NCBI GenBank assembly: GCA_902788575.1
Contig: CADAKY010000012.1
Location: forward strand, 1 to 41,476
DNA from: an uncultured bacterium
Lineage (GTDB): Bacteria > Cyanobacteriota > Vampirovibrionia > Gastranaerophilales > Gastranaerophilaceae
DNA length: 41,476 nucleotides
Direction of reading: 5' to 3'
A program made the position numbers and the translations under genes. The notes beneath the pieces were generated by a model. The model saw only the letters and a program-made list of their open reading frames with translations, ran no database searches and was not told the origin of the DNA. Positions 15,128 to 23,714 of this stretch are shown here, in pieces (within the stretch, counting starts at the first letter, position 1; every line of letters begins with the position of its first letter).

Positions 15128-17743
15128 ATGCTAAAAGGAAATGAAATCAGACAATTATATTTGGATTATTTTAGAGATAAACATGAACATACCGTTGTTC
15201 CAAGCTCCAGTCTTGTTCCGGACAACCCGACTGTATTACTGACAACAGCAGGTATGTTACAATTTTTACCTATATTTTTAAACATTCAACCTTGTCCGTA
15301 TGAACCTGCAAGAGCAACTTCCTGCCAAAAATGCGCAAGAGCGGGCGGAAAAGATTCCGATATAGAAAATGTAGGAAGAACCCCGCGTCACCACACATTC
15401 TTTGAAATGCTGGGTAATTTTTCTTTTGGCGATTATTATAAAAAAGAAATTATTCCATGGGCGTGGGAATTTGTAACAGAAGTTCTTAAACTGGATAAAA
15501 ACAGACTCTGGATAACAATTTTTGAAACAGATGACGAAGCTTATGAAATATGGCGCAGTATCGGCGTTCCGGCTGAGCGCATAAAAAGAAAAGGGAAAAA
15601 AGATAATTTCTGGGGTCCTCCGGGGGCATCCGGATCTTGCGGACCTTGTTCGGAAATTCATTACGACCTAGGCGAAGAATACTCCTGCGGTCATCCAAAC
15701 TGCGGAATTGATACCTGCGAATGTGACAGATGGGTTGAAATCTGGAACCTTGTATTTACAGAACTATTTCAGGATGAAGAAGGGAATCAGTCTCCTTTAG
15801 AAAAGAAAAATGTTGATACCGGCATGGGTTTAGAACGTATCACAATGGTTTGCCAAGGAGTTGGTTCAACTTTTGAAACAGACCTCTTAAGACCAATATT
15901 AGATAAAGTTTCTGAAATGAGCGGAGTCCCGTATAAAAAATCAGAAAAAACAGACGTTTCACTCAGAATAATCACTGACCACGCAAGATGTGTAACATTC
16001 TTAATCTCAGATGGTGTAATTCCAGGAAATGAAGGCAGAAGCTATGTCCTGAGAATGATTCTGCGTCGTGCTTTGCGTCACGGCAAGATTTTAGGCATGG
16101 AACTTCCGTTCTTGCACAAGCTTGTTGATGTAGTTGTCGAAAACTACGGCGGTGCTTATCCTGAATTGATTAAAAACAAAGACAAAATTAAAGATGTAAT
16201 TCAAAAAGAAGAAGAAAGATTTAATAAAACTCTGGATAGAGGATATAAACTTCTTGAAGAATTTATAAATAATAAAAAAGACATTGACGGAGAAAGCGCA
16301 TTCAAGCTATACGATACTTACGGTTTCCCGCTTGAATTAACAAAAGAAATTGCCGAAGAAAACGGGCTCAAAGTTGATGAAGACGGTTATAAAACAGCTA
16401 TGCAGGAGCAAAAAGACCGTGCAAAAGCTGCAACAGCAAAAATTTCCGTAACCGGTGATATAAAATATGCAAACTTAGAAAGAGAAATCGGCTCAACTGA
16501 ATTTGTAGGATACTCGGAAAATTCTGCTAAGTCAAAAATCCTCGGACAAATTGAAGGTGATGGTTTTGTAGATATTGCTTTAGATAAGACACCATTCTAT
16601 GCAGAATGCGGCGGTCAGGTCGGTGATAGCGGTATTTTAGAAAACGATCACTTTAAAGCGGAAGTTTTGACTACATTCAAGGTTAATGACCTTTATGTTC
16701 ACAGATGCTCAATTATTAACGGTGAAGTTACAATCGGCGATATTGTAGAAGCTAAAATTGATGTACCAAAAAGAGAAGAAATTCGAGTTCATCACACATC
16801 CGCTCACTTGCTTCAGGCAGCATTGATTAAAATTATAGGAGATGAAGTTAAGCAGGCGGGTTCTTACGTTGATAATGAAAGAATGAGATTTGATTTCACT
16901 TTCTCCCGCGCTATGACACCTGACGAAATCAAAAAGACAGAAGCCTTGATGAATAAATGGATAGGAGAAGGATACTCCGTTCAGACTCAGGTAATGGGAA
17001 TAGAAGAAGCAAAACTTACAGGCGCAACAGCGCTGTTCGGTGAAAAATACGGTGACAGCGTAAGAGTTGTTTCTATTGTAAAAGACGGCGAAGGGGTAAA
17101 TAAGGAATGCATATCAAAAGAATTTTGTGCAGGTACCCACGCAAGAGAACTTAAGGATTTAAGATTGGTCAAAATAGTTTCCGAAGCGGCTATTGCAGCA
17201 GGCACAAGACGTATTGAAGTCTTTGTATCCAATGCGGCTATAAATTATCTGAACGCTAAATCTGAAGAGATTGATAAACTAGCCTCTAAATTCAAGCTCC
17301 ACTTTGATGAAGTTGAAGCAAGAGTTGATAAAATGCAGGAAGAAAACCGAGAACTTCAAAAGGAATTGGCTTCTGTAAAAGCAGAAGCCGCACGCGGTAA
17401 ATTTTCATCATTTATATCCAAAGCTCAGGAAATCAACGGCGGAAAACTGTTTATTTCCAAAATCGAAGACATTGATTCTGACGCAGTAAAAGCCGGTATC
17501 GAAATGATGGCATCAAAACTTGGCGAAAGCATTATCGTTCTTGCCAGTCCGAAGATGGTTATTGTCAAAGTGACTGACGGATTTGTAAAATCAGGAATTA
17601 ATGCAGGAAAAATAGTAGGAGAAATTGCACGCGCAACCGGCGCAAACGGCGGCGGACGTCCAAACTTTGCACAAGGCGGCGTTAAAGATGCTACAAAACT
17701 TGATGAAATTCTTGCTGAAGTTGAAAATAATTTAAAAATATAA
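15128..17743 (+). CDS. alaS: Alanine--tRNA ligase AlaS
   Basis: 871 residues, full length. The class II catalytic core has TSCQKCARAGGKDSDIENVG and RTPRHHTFFEMLGNFSFGDY near residues 60-100. The tRNA-binding middle follows. The editing domain has HHTSAHLLQAAL (zinc His ligands) and the later CAGTHA. A coiled coil lies at about 700-750. The C-terminal dimerisation/tRNA-elbow domain ends with GGGRPNFAQGG. All expected catalytic and editing residues are present. It attaches alanine to tRNA-Ala and clears mischarged Ser/Gly. It is transcribed from its own extended -10 promoter. Confidence 0.98.
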   Translation: MLKGNEIRQLYLDYFRDKHEHTVVPSSSLVPDNPTVLLTTAGMLQFLPIFLNIQPCPYEPARATSCQKCARAGGKDSDIENVGRTPRHHTFFEMLGNFSFGDYYKKEIIPWAWEFVTEVLKLDKNRLWITIFETDDEAYEIWRSIGVPAERIKRKGKKDNFWGPPGASGSCGPCSEIHYDLGEEYSCGHPNCGIDTCECDRWVEIWNLVFTELFQDEEGNQSPLEKKNVDTGMGLERITMVCQGVGSTFETDLLRPILDKVSEMSGVPYKKSEKTDVSLRIITDHARCVTFLISDGVIPGNEGRSYVLRMILRRALRHGKILGMELPFLHKLVDVVVENYGGAYPELIKNKDKIKDVIQKEEERFNKTLDRGYKLLEEFINNKKDIDGESAFKLYDTYGFPLELTKEIAEENGLKVDEDGYKTAMQEQKDRAKAATAKISVTGDIKYANLEREIGSTEFVGYSENSAKSKILGQIEGDGFVDIALDKTPFYAECGGQVGDSGILENDHFKAEVLTTFKVNDLYVHRCSIINGEVTIGDIVEAKIDVPKREEIRVHHTSAHLLQAALIKIIGDEVKQAGSYVDNERMRFDFTFSRAMTPDEIKKTEALMNKWIGEGYSVQTQVMGIEEAKLTGATALFGEKYGDSVRVVSIVKDGEGVNKECISKEFCAGTHARELKDLRLVKIVSEAAIAAGTRRIEVFVSNAAINYLNAKSEEIDKLASKFKLHFDEVEARVDKMQEENRELQKELASVKAEAARGKFSSFISKAQEINGGKLFISKIEDIDSDAVKAGIEMMASKLGESIIVLASPKMVIVKVTDGFVKSGINAGKIVGEIARATGANGGGRPNFAQGGVKDATKLDEILAEVENNLKI

Positions 17744-17798
17744 AGTTGTTTTTGTTAAGTTTTTGTTACATTTCTTATGCATGCAATATCTTAACCCC

Positions 17799-17827
17799 TC
17801 GACAATTTATATTGTTTGAATTATCAT
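17799..17827 (+). promoter_or_regulatory. Sigma-70 promoter of rplI
   Basis: TCGACA (17799-17804) and TATCAT (17822-17827) are separated by 17 nt. The start point would be near 17834, giving a 33-nt leader with AAAGGAG before the ATG. The 120-nt gap after alaS shows no strong terminator. Confidence 0.6.
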
Positions 17828-17866
17828 AAAACTATACTAGCCAAATAATGATTAAAGGAGAAAAAA

Positions 17867-18364
17867 ATGCAAGTAATATTGAAAAAAGAAGTACAAAACA
17901 TTGGCGAAGCCGGTGATTTAGTAAATGTAAAAGACGGTTATGCAAGAAATTATCTTATACCCAAGAATTATGCAGAAATCGCTACTGAAGGTGCTTTGAA
18001 GAACAGAGAACAAAATATCGCAAGAATCAAAGCTAAACAAGAAAAATTACATCAGGAAGCTCTTGCAAAAGCAGAACAAATTGAAAAATTAGGTTCTATT
18101 GAACTTTCTGCAAAAGCAGGTGAAAGCGGAAAATTATTCGGAACAATTACAACAAAAAAATTGTGCGAAGAACTTAAAGAAAAATCAGGAATCGAAGTTG
18201 ATAGAAAAACTGTTTCTCTTAATGCTCCTATCAACAAGATTGGTGAATACACAATGTTAATCAAATTAACTTCAAAAGTTAAAACTGAATTGAAAGTTGT
18301 TGTTACAGCATCTGAAGTTGTTAAAGAATCTGTAGAAGAACTTACTGAAGAAGCTGAAGCATAA
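17867..18364 (+). CDS. rplI: 50S ribosomal protein L9
   Basis: 165 residues. The start MQVILKKEVQNIGEAGDLVN and the following VKDGYARNYLIPKNYA are the diagnostic L9 signature. A long connecting helix (about 41-75) precedes the C-terminal rRNA-binding domain (about 78-149). An acidic tail of about 15 residues (ESVEELTEEAEA) extends past the usual end. It forms part of the large subunit L1 stalk base. Here it stands alone, without rpsF/rpsR/ssb/dnaB, and is closed by a strong terminator. Confidence 0.97.
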   Translation: MQVILKKEVQNIGEAGDLVNVKDGYARNYLIPKNYAEIATEGALKNREQNIARIKAKQEKLHQEALAKAEQIEKLGSIELSAKAGESGKLFGTITTKKLCEELKEKSGIEVDRKTVSLNAPINKIGEYTMLIKLTSKVKTELKVVVTASEVVKESVEELTEEAEA

Positions 18365-18380
18365 GTTAATTAACAATAAA

Positions 18381-18424
18381 AAGTGCGCCGGCTTAGTTTG
18401 AAAATTTAAGCGGCGCACTTTTTT
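18381..18424 (+). terminator. Rho-independent terminator of rplI
   Basis: The arms GTGCGCCG and CGGCGCAC (18411-18418) pair perfectly. A further CTTA/TAAG extends the stem past a one-base bulge, and six T follow (18419-18424). The A tract upstream of the left arm would let it work in both directions. Confidence 0.9.
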
Positions 18425-18443
18425 ATACCAGAGAGAGAGATTT

Positions 18444-19484
18444 ATGGAATTAGAAAGCAAATGTTTTCCTGTCGGAGCACTTCCTTATCAGGAAGAAGCA
18501 CAAATAACAAGAATGATGGTTAGGCTATTTGAAAGAATGCCTTATTTGCCTTTTTTGCCTAACATTCCGGAAAGTTCTGATATTCTTCACAGAACTTTTG
18601 GCAATATCGAAGGAATTGCCATTGAAGACGACAAAATTCTTATGCATGATGTTTCAGGATTTTTTATCTCTATGATTGATAAACTGGATGAAATATACGG
18701 AAATCCTGATGCGCAAGCTCTTGAGTCATTCAATTTCAACACTTTTTATATGGATAAATATTTACAGATTGTTGAAAGAATAAAACCAAAACATACTGTA
18801 ATTAACCTTCTTGGACCTTTTACAATGGCAAAATTAATTAAAAGTGCCGGAATATTTCCTCTTGCGGATAAGTTGTACAGAAAATTTATAATACAAACCC
18901 TGTCTATAAAATCTCTATGGATTATAAATAAAATTAAACAACATTCAAAAAACACTACACCTATTATTATGCTGGAAGAGCCAAAACTGAACGAATTTGG
19001 CGTTATAAGGAAAAAGAACGAATCAATTACAAGAGAACTTATTGTAAATTTATATTCAAAAATATTTCAGGGAATACGCTCTGCCGGAGCACTTGCCGGA
19101 ATTCAAAGTTTTAACAAATGCGACTGGCAGATTCCGATTGATGCCGGTGTTGATATAATCTCAATAGATGCATACAACAATTACGGCAATTTAACAATTA
19201 TTGCACCGAAAATTCGCGAACTGCTCGAACGTGGAGGATACATAAATTTAGGTCTTGTACCGGTTCAGTCAGAAAATATAATTAAAAACTTATCAATAGA
19301 AAAACTCTATGACAAATTTATTGCTGTGACAGGCGCAATTATTGCATCAGGAGTAGAACGGAAGCTTTTATACAACAATATTTCTGTATCAATACAAGGC
19401 AATGTTTCAAAATACCCAATTATTTTTGCGGAAAAAGCTCTGATGCTCGCATCAAAACTCGCAAGCAGAATTCCTAATCCTTAG
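18444..19484 (+). CDS. MetE/UROD-type TIM-barrel protein, function unknown
   Basis: 346 residues. The start (CFPVGALPYQEEAQITRMM) resembles the GSLPH-type opening of cobalamin-independent methionine synthase C-terminal domains. Later strands VINLLGPFTMAKL, PIIMLEEPKL, GVDIISIDAYN and GYINLGLVPVQ fit a methyltransferase TIM barrel. The zinc ligands of MetE are not intact: only one Cys stands in the FNKCDWQIP segment and no HxC is seen. It may not be a homocysteine methyltransferase. Shine-Dalgarno GAGAGAGAG precedes the ATG. It follows the rplI terminator and overlaps the convergent gene by 11 nt. Confidence 0.55.
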   Translation: MELESKCFPVGALPYQEEAQITRMMVRLFERMPYLPFLPNIPESSDILHRTFGNIEGIAIEDDKILMHDVSGFFISMIDKLDEIYGNPDAQALESFNFNTFYMDKYLQIVERIKPKHTVINLLGPFTMAKLIKSAGIFPLADKLYRKFIIQTLSIKSLWIINKIKQHSKNTTPIIMLEEPKLNEFGVIRKKNESITRELIVNLYSKIFQGIRSAGALAGIQSFNKCDWQIPIDAGVDIISIDAYNNYGNLTIIAPKIRELLERGGYINLGLVPVQSENIIKNLSIEKLYDKFIAVTGAIIASGVERKLLYNNISVSIQGNVSKYPIIFAEKALMLASKLASRIPNP

Positions 19485-20577
19485 ATTCCTCCACAATACC
19501 GTTTGAATCAATAAATATTGTATTTCTTATAAATGCATGTGCCATCAGCAAAAGATATGGATTCATTTCATTTGTTGCTGAAAGGTTTACTTTTGCTTCT
19601 CTTGTTTCATTTAATTCTTTGTTTTTCGGTTCAACGGCTTCAATATCAATTTTTGTGTTCATTGCGTGCGAACTGCTTTCCTCCATCAAACTCTTTTGCA
19701 AAGTATTTTTGGGGAAATCTTCCGAACATATTATATAAACATCTACTGAATTTGATGTTGTAAGCGTAAATACACCTTTTACATTCCCAAAATTTTTTGT
19801 CTGAATAAGAACAGTAAGCTTTGAATCATTAGATTCGTTCTCACCGTCAGGAGCTTCTACTTCCAAATCAAATCCGACACCTTCATTCAAAGGCAGCCAG
19901 GGAAGATAAAGAAGCATCACACTTTTTAATGTTTGTGTATAATTTCCTGATTCTGCCAAAGATATGCAGGAATTTATTATACTAAGCGTTTCTCTTATCT
20001 GATCTGCGGCAATCCCTTCTCTGGAAGCCGCTGCCATTGATGTAATAAGATGAGCGACGGCCTGTTTGCTGTTTTTTAAAATCATCTCTGATATAGCCGG
20101 CATCTGAATCATCCCGCCAAAGAACAGTTGTATTGCATCTTTTTGAAGTGCTGTCTGAGCATTTTGAACTTGCAAATTCTGAACTGCGTTTAAATTTCCT
20201 GTTTCATCAAAGATTTGTGCAAGCGCTTTTTGATTTGTTATCAAATCCTGCATTGCATCATTAATCATTAATGTATTCATGCCTGCTTGAATATTCTTGC
20301 TCTGTGCAGCCAATAATAAACCACCAAGCGTTTGAGGAAGTCCGAGAAGGTTTCTTATATAAACAGATCTGTCCATACTCGCAATTTGATTCATCTGAAT
20401 CTGATTTGATAAAGCCTGAGCTAATTGAGGAGACGGAACAAATTGTTTTTGATTTGTAAATGTTGAATTGAAGCTTTTATTTGCATCAATACCGGAGTCA
20501 CCCTCTCTGAGTTTTCTCAGGTATAGTTCGGGGTTTCTTAATCCGGCTAAAATTTTTCCAACATTCAATCCGTCCAT
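19474..20577 (-). CDS. Hypothetical protein with a FliK (hook-length control)-like C-terminal domain
   Basis: 367 residues. The N-terminal 130 are rich in Gln, Asn and Ala with low-complexity features (LSNQIQMNQ, NAVQNLQVQNAQTALQK). The middle is helical. From about 225 a beta-rich segment appears (LPWLPLNEGVGFDLEVEA, KLTVLIQTKNFGNVKGVFTL, SVDVYIICSED). Its pattern resembles the Flg_hook domain of FliK, in which a beta strand precedes an (L/F)G(x)V motif. No signal peptide or membrane segment is seen, as expected for a type III secreted or cytoplasmic protein. motAB in the same window shows the cell is flagellated. The FliK relation is an inference from pattern only; no flagellar gene is adjacent. 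Confidence 0.4.
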   Translation of the reverse strand: MDGLNVGKILAGLRNPELYLRKLREGDSGIDANKSFNSTFTNQKQFVPSPQLAQALSNQIQMNQIASMDRSVYIRNLLGLPQTLGGLLLAAQSKNIQAGMNTLMINDAMQDLITNQKALAQIFDETGNLNAVQNLQVQNAQTALQKDAIQLFFGGMIQMPAISEMILKNSKQAVAHLITSMAAASREGIAADQIRETLSIINSCISLAESGNYTQTLKSVMLLYLPWLPLNEGVGFDLEVEAPDGENESNDSKLTVLIQTKNFGNVKGVFTLTTSNSVDVYIICSEDFPKNTLQKSLMEESSSHAMNTKIDIEAVEPKNKELNETREAKVNLSATNEMNPYLLLMAHAFIRNTIFIDSNGIVEESKD

Positions 20578-20638
20578 ACAGTACTTATTATAACAATTTT
20601 CGCAGGTAAATCAAGGTTAACGATATTGAGAAAATAAT

Positions 20639-20667
20639 TGTCTTAATAGTGCTTTTATGCTAGAATT
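20639..20667 (+). promoter_or_regulatory. Promoter of the glycan operon (extended -10)
   Basis: TTGTCT (20639-20644), then a 17-nt spacer ending in TGC, then TAGAAT (20662-20667): an extended -10 promoter. The start point should be near 20674. An in-frame ATG at 20657 lies inside this promoter, so it cannot be the start codon of the first gene. The same TGCTAGAAT box precedes the TPR-glycosyltransferase gene on the other strand (41306-41314). Confidence 0.75.
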
Positions 20668-20710
20668 TTTTACAGTTACCGATGTGGGTATGAATCAGGG
20701 AGCGAATATT

Positions 20711-21601
20711 TTGTTGAAGAAGGAGCGTTATATTCCTATAGTGTTTTCTTGTGACGACAATTATATTCAGCATCTGTATTGCGCACTTACATCTTTGTTC
20801 AGAAAGAAACACACTTTGGATAAAATAAAAATATTTATCCTTACTGATTCTATAGAACAGGAAAACCAAAATTTACTCACTAAACTTTGTACAAAATACA
20901 ACTCTGAAATAAGTTTTATTAAATTGGATAAAGATACTTTCAAGAACTGCCCGCTAACAGCATCATGTCCGCATATTTCAATTGCTACGTATTACAGATT
21001 CGTTTTGCCGTCTGTTATTCCAAAGGATGTTAATAAAATTCTTTACCTTGATTGTGATATCACTATTCAGAAATCACTTTTTGAATTGTATAACACAGAT
21101 GTTGAGGGTTATTATTTTGCAGGGGTTCAGGATATTTTATATAATGAAAATTCCAAAAGACTCGGGCTTGAAAAATACTGTAATGCAGGGGTAATGCTTA
21201 TAAACCTGAAAAAATGGCGGGAAGAAAATATTGAAAAATGTTTATTCGATTGGACCGAAAATAATATTGACTTAATTAAATGGGTGGATCAGGATACAAT
21301 AAATTTTGTTCTTCAATCCGGCATATTATATTTAGACAAGATTTGGAACGCGCAAGTCGGACAATACAAAGCTTGTTATACAGAAGGATTTAATAAAATA
21401 GCCAGGAAAGCCGGCATTCTCCATTATATAGGAGGGGATAAACCATGGGATGAAAAATGTACTTCTCCGGTGAAACTTCCGTATTTTATAAATCTCTTGC
21501 ATACACCTTATGCAAAAAAAATTCCGTATTATATAATACCATTTTATTTTTCTCTGATAAAAAGATTGACAATGGTTTTAAAAATATCGTTAGAGGTATA
21601 A
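20711..21601 (+). CDS. Glycosyltransferase family 8 protein (first copy)
   Basis: 296 residues from TTG 20711. GT8 signs: IPIVFSCDDNYIQHL at the N-terminus, the metal/nucleotide motif ILYLDCDITI (DxD), NAGVMLINLKKWR, the WVDQDTIN segment and the late LHYIGGDKPW. The fold retains the anomeric configuration, with UDP-glucose or UDP-galactose as usual donors. TTG 20711 is chosen because AGGGAG lies 8 nt upstream and family members begin just before IPIVF. ATG 20690 would add seven residues. ATG 20657 lies in the promoter. Only 2 nt separate it from the next gene. Confidence 0.87.
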   Translation: MLKKERYIPIVFSCDDNYIQHLYCALTSLFRKKHTLDKIKIFILTDSIEQENQNLLTKLCTKYNSEISFIKLDKDTFKNCPLTASCPHISIATYYRFVLPSVIPKDVNKILYLDCDITIQKSLFELYNTDVEGYYFAGVQDILYNENSKRLGLEKYCNAGVMLINLKKWREENIEKCLFDWTENNIDLIKWVDQDTINFVLQSGILYLDKIWNAQVGQYKACYTEGFNKIARKAGILHYIGGDKPWDEKCTSPVKLPYFINLLHTPYAKKIPYYIIPFYFSLIKRLTMVLKISLEV

Positions 21602-21603
21602 AA

Positions 21604-22779
21604 ATGAGAATAGGGAACTGGGATATAAATTTTTCAAATAATACCGGAGCAAAAACATTGAGTTTTGCTAAAAAACTGTTTTCAATAAACAAAAATTCGG
21701 ATAAAACAAGGACTTACGTAAATATTCTGGGCATAAATTTTGCAAGTTTACCTAAAATAGTGAAATTAGACTGCAAGATTTTTACGGAAATGAAAGAAGT
21801 CAGAGAATCCGGACTTTGGGATGCAAAATACTATATACAAACATACCATCCGGAAATGAATATTCATGAAGCACTGGTACACTACGTTACAGAAGGATAT
21901 AAGAAAAAAGAAAACCCTTCCGGAATCTTTGACGCCGCTAGGTATGACTGCCCGATTGACATTAATCCGATCAGCCATTTTCTAAATGTCGGAAGGTATT
22001 GTTTTTATAATGCATTTTTCAAAAATGAATTTCCTGCAAAAGAAGAAACAATCAAAAAGTATTGGGAAATAAAACAAACCCGACAGTCAAAAAAAGTTAT
22101 ATATACCTGCATAACCAATGATTATGATTCGTTAGAGGAAATTAAGGCTTTTTACTATACAGACCCGAGTTGGGATTATATATGCTTTACTGATAATGAA
22201 GAGGATATAAAAGCAGGAAAAATCGGAATTTGGGAGATTCGCCCGCTTGCATTTGACTGCGGAGATAATTCGTTAAATAACCGTTACCACAAAATTAATC
22301 CGCATATTGTACTCCCAGAATACAATGAAAGCGTATATCTGGATGCAAATATAAATATTTTGACACCCAAGTTTTTTGAGATGGTAAATAATACAGATAA
22401 AGATATTCTTTTGCCCGCTCATCCAAAACAAACGGATTTATACAAAGAACTTCTTTGGGCAAAAAATACCGGATTTCAATCTTCTCAAACTATTGATGAA
22501 TTGTATAAAATATTTAAAGAAGACGGTTTTCCTGCAAACTACGGAATGAGCGAAAACAATATAATTTACCGTAAGCATAAAGAAGAGCAAATTATAGAAA
22601 TGATGACTCAGTGGTGGAAATTTGTATCAGAATACTGCAAACGCGATCAGGGTTCTTTGGCTTATGTATTCTGGAAACACAACAGAAAATTTGAAAATTA
22701 CACATTTGAAAACGCAAGAATAAATTATAAAAATTTCTGTGTTTTTGCTCACAAAAAGAGGTGGGAATTATGCAAATAA
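21604..22779 (+). CDS. DUF616/TOD1-type glycosyltransferase-like protein
   Basis: 391 residues. The C-terminal two thirds carry the DUF616 (TOD1/MUCI70) pattern: YTCITNDYDSLEEI, YICFTDNEED, NRYHKINPHIVLPEYNESV and YLDANINIL. The middle (about 60-130) has the DAKYYIQTYHPEM...HYVTEGY...FDAARYD repeat-like segment common at the N-terminus of bacterial capsule transferases. The N-terminus has a TYVNILGINF peptide related to one in the aminotransferase-HAD fusion downstream. Start ATG 21604 has AGAGG 6 nt upstream. An in-frame upstream extension to 21457 would run through the GT8 gene and is rejected. Confidence 0.8.
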   Translation: MRIGNWDINFSNNTGAKTLSFAKKLFSINKNSDKTRTYVNILGINFASLPKIVKLDCKIFTEMKEVRESGLWDAKYYIQTYHPEMNIHEALVHYVTEGYKKKENPSGIFDAARYDCPIDINPISHFLNVGRYCFYNAFFKNEFPAKEETIKKYWEIKQTRQSKKVIYTCITNDYDSLEEIKAFYYTDPSWDYICFTDNEEDIKAGKIGIWEIRPLAFDCGDNSLNNRYHKINPHIVLPEYNESVYLDANINILTPKFFEMVNNTDKDILLPAHPKQTDLYKELLWAKNTGFQSSQTIDELYKIFKEDGFPANYGMSENNIIYRKHKEEQIIEMMTQWWKFVSEYCKRDQGSLAYVFWKHNRKFENYTFENARINYKNFCVFAHKKRWELCK

Positions 22780-23714
22780 TGATTACCGGAGGCGCCGGAT
22801 TCATCGGCTCTACAACAGCCGACAGATTACTGAATGAAGGACATAAAGTTATTATTTTGGATAACTTTAATGACTTTTATTCTCCTGAACAAAAAGAAAA
22901 CAACATTAAACACAATCTGAATAATCCGAACTATAAATTATACCGCGGAGATATCTGCGATGAAATTTTGACAGAGAAAATTTTTGCAGAAAATAACATT
23001 AACTGTGTAATCCATATTGCAGCAAGAGCAGGTGTAAGAGCCTCTATAGAAAATCCTGCGGAATATGTGAGAACAAATATTTTAGGCACAACAAACATTT
23101 TGGAAAAAATGAAGCAATTTAACGTTAAAAAGATTGTGTTCGCGTCATCATCAAGCGTTTACGGGAACTGCAAAGCGGAAAAATTTTCTGAAGATTTAAA
23201 AGTTTCAGAACCGATTTCACCTTATGCGGCAACGAAATCCGCCTGCGAACAAATGCTTTATACATATTCAAAATTATTTGATATAAATGCAATTGCTTTA
23301 AGATTTTTTACTGTTTATGGTCCCCGCCAGCGTCCGGATTTAGCGATAAGAAAATTTATTGAATTAATTGAATCAGATAAAGAAATTCCTGTGTACGGCG
23401 ACGGAACAACAAAAAGAGATTACACGTATATTGATGATATTGTAGACGGAATCATTGCAGCAATAAAATACAATAAAACACCTTATGAAATCATAAATCT
23501 TGGCGGAGGTTCACCGGTAACATTAAGTGATATGATATCAACAATTGAACATGTTTTGGGCAAAAATGCAAAACGTAATTATTTACCGCCTCAAGCGGGT
23601 GATGTTGATAAAACAGTGAGTGATATATCAAAAGCAGGAAAACTTTTGGGATACAAACCCAAAACAAATTTTGAAGAAGGCATAAGAAAATTTACAGAAT
23701 GGAGAAAAATTTGA
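22770..23714 (+). CDS. NAD-dependent nucleotide-sugar epimerase/dehydratase (UDP-glucuronate 4-epimerase-like)
   Basis: 314 residues of the extended short-chain dehydrogenase family. NAD motif GGAGFIGS lies near residues 6-13, catalytic S in FASSSSVYG, the YxxxK pair in SPYAATKSACEQ, and substrate-side RFFTVYGPRQRPDLAIRKF and GDGTTKRDYTYIDDIVDGI. The TVYGPRQRPD segment resembles UDP-glucuronate/UDP-galacturonate 4-epimerases, which would supply an acidic sugar; UDP-glucose 4-epimerase activity is also possible. Start ATG 22770 has AGAGGTGGGA in front and overlaps the previous gene by 10 nt. An in-frame GTG at 22761 is less likely. Confidence 0.88.
   Translation: MQIMITGGAGFIGSTTADRLLNEGHKVIILDNFNDFYSPEQKENNIKHNLNNPNYKLYRGDICDEILTEKIFAENNINCVIHIAARAGVRASIENPAEYVRTNILGTTNILEKMKQFNVKKIVFASSSSVYGNCKAEKFSEDLKVSEPISPYAATKSACEQMLYTYSKLFDINAIALRFFTVYGPRQRPDLAIRKFIELIESDKEIPVYGDGTTKRDYTYIDDIVDGIIAAIKYNKTPYEIINLGGGSPVTLSDMISTIEHVLGKNAKRNYLPPQAGDVDKTVSDISKAGKLLGYKPKTNFEEGIRKFTEWRKI

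Noticed and set aside
20720..20735. AAGGAG followed 6 nt later by ATT as a rare start codon for the GT8 gene
   Set aside because: ATT starts are very rare; TTG 20711 with AGGGAG gives nearly the same N-terminus.
21457..21603. N-terminal extension of the DUF616 gene into the GT8 gene
   Set aside because: It overlaps the whole 3' end of the GT8 gene in another frame; the ATG at 21604 with AGAGG fits better.
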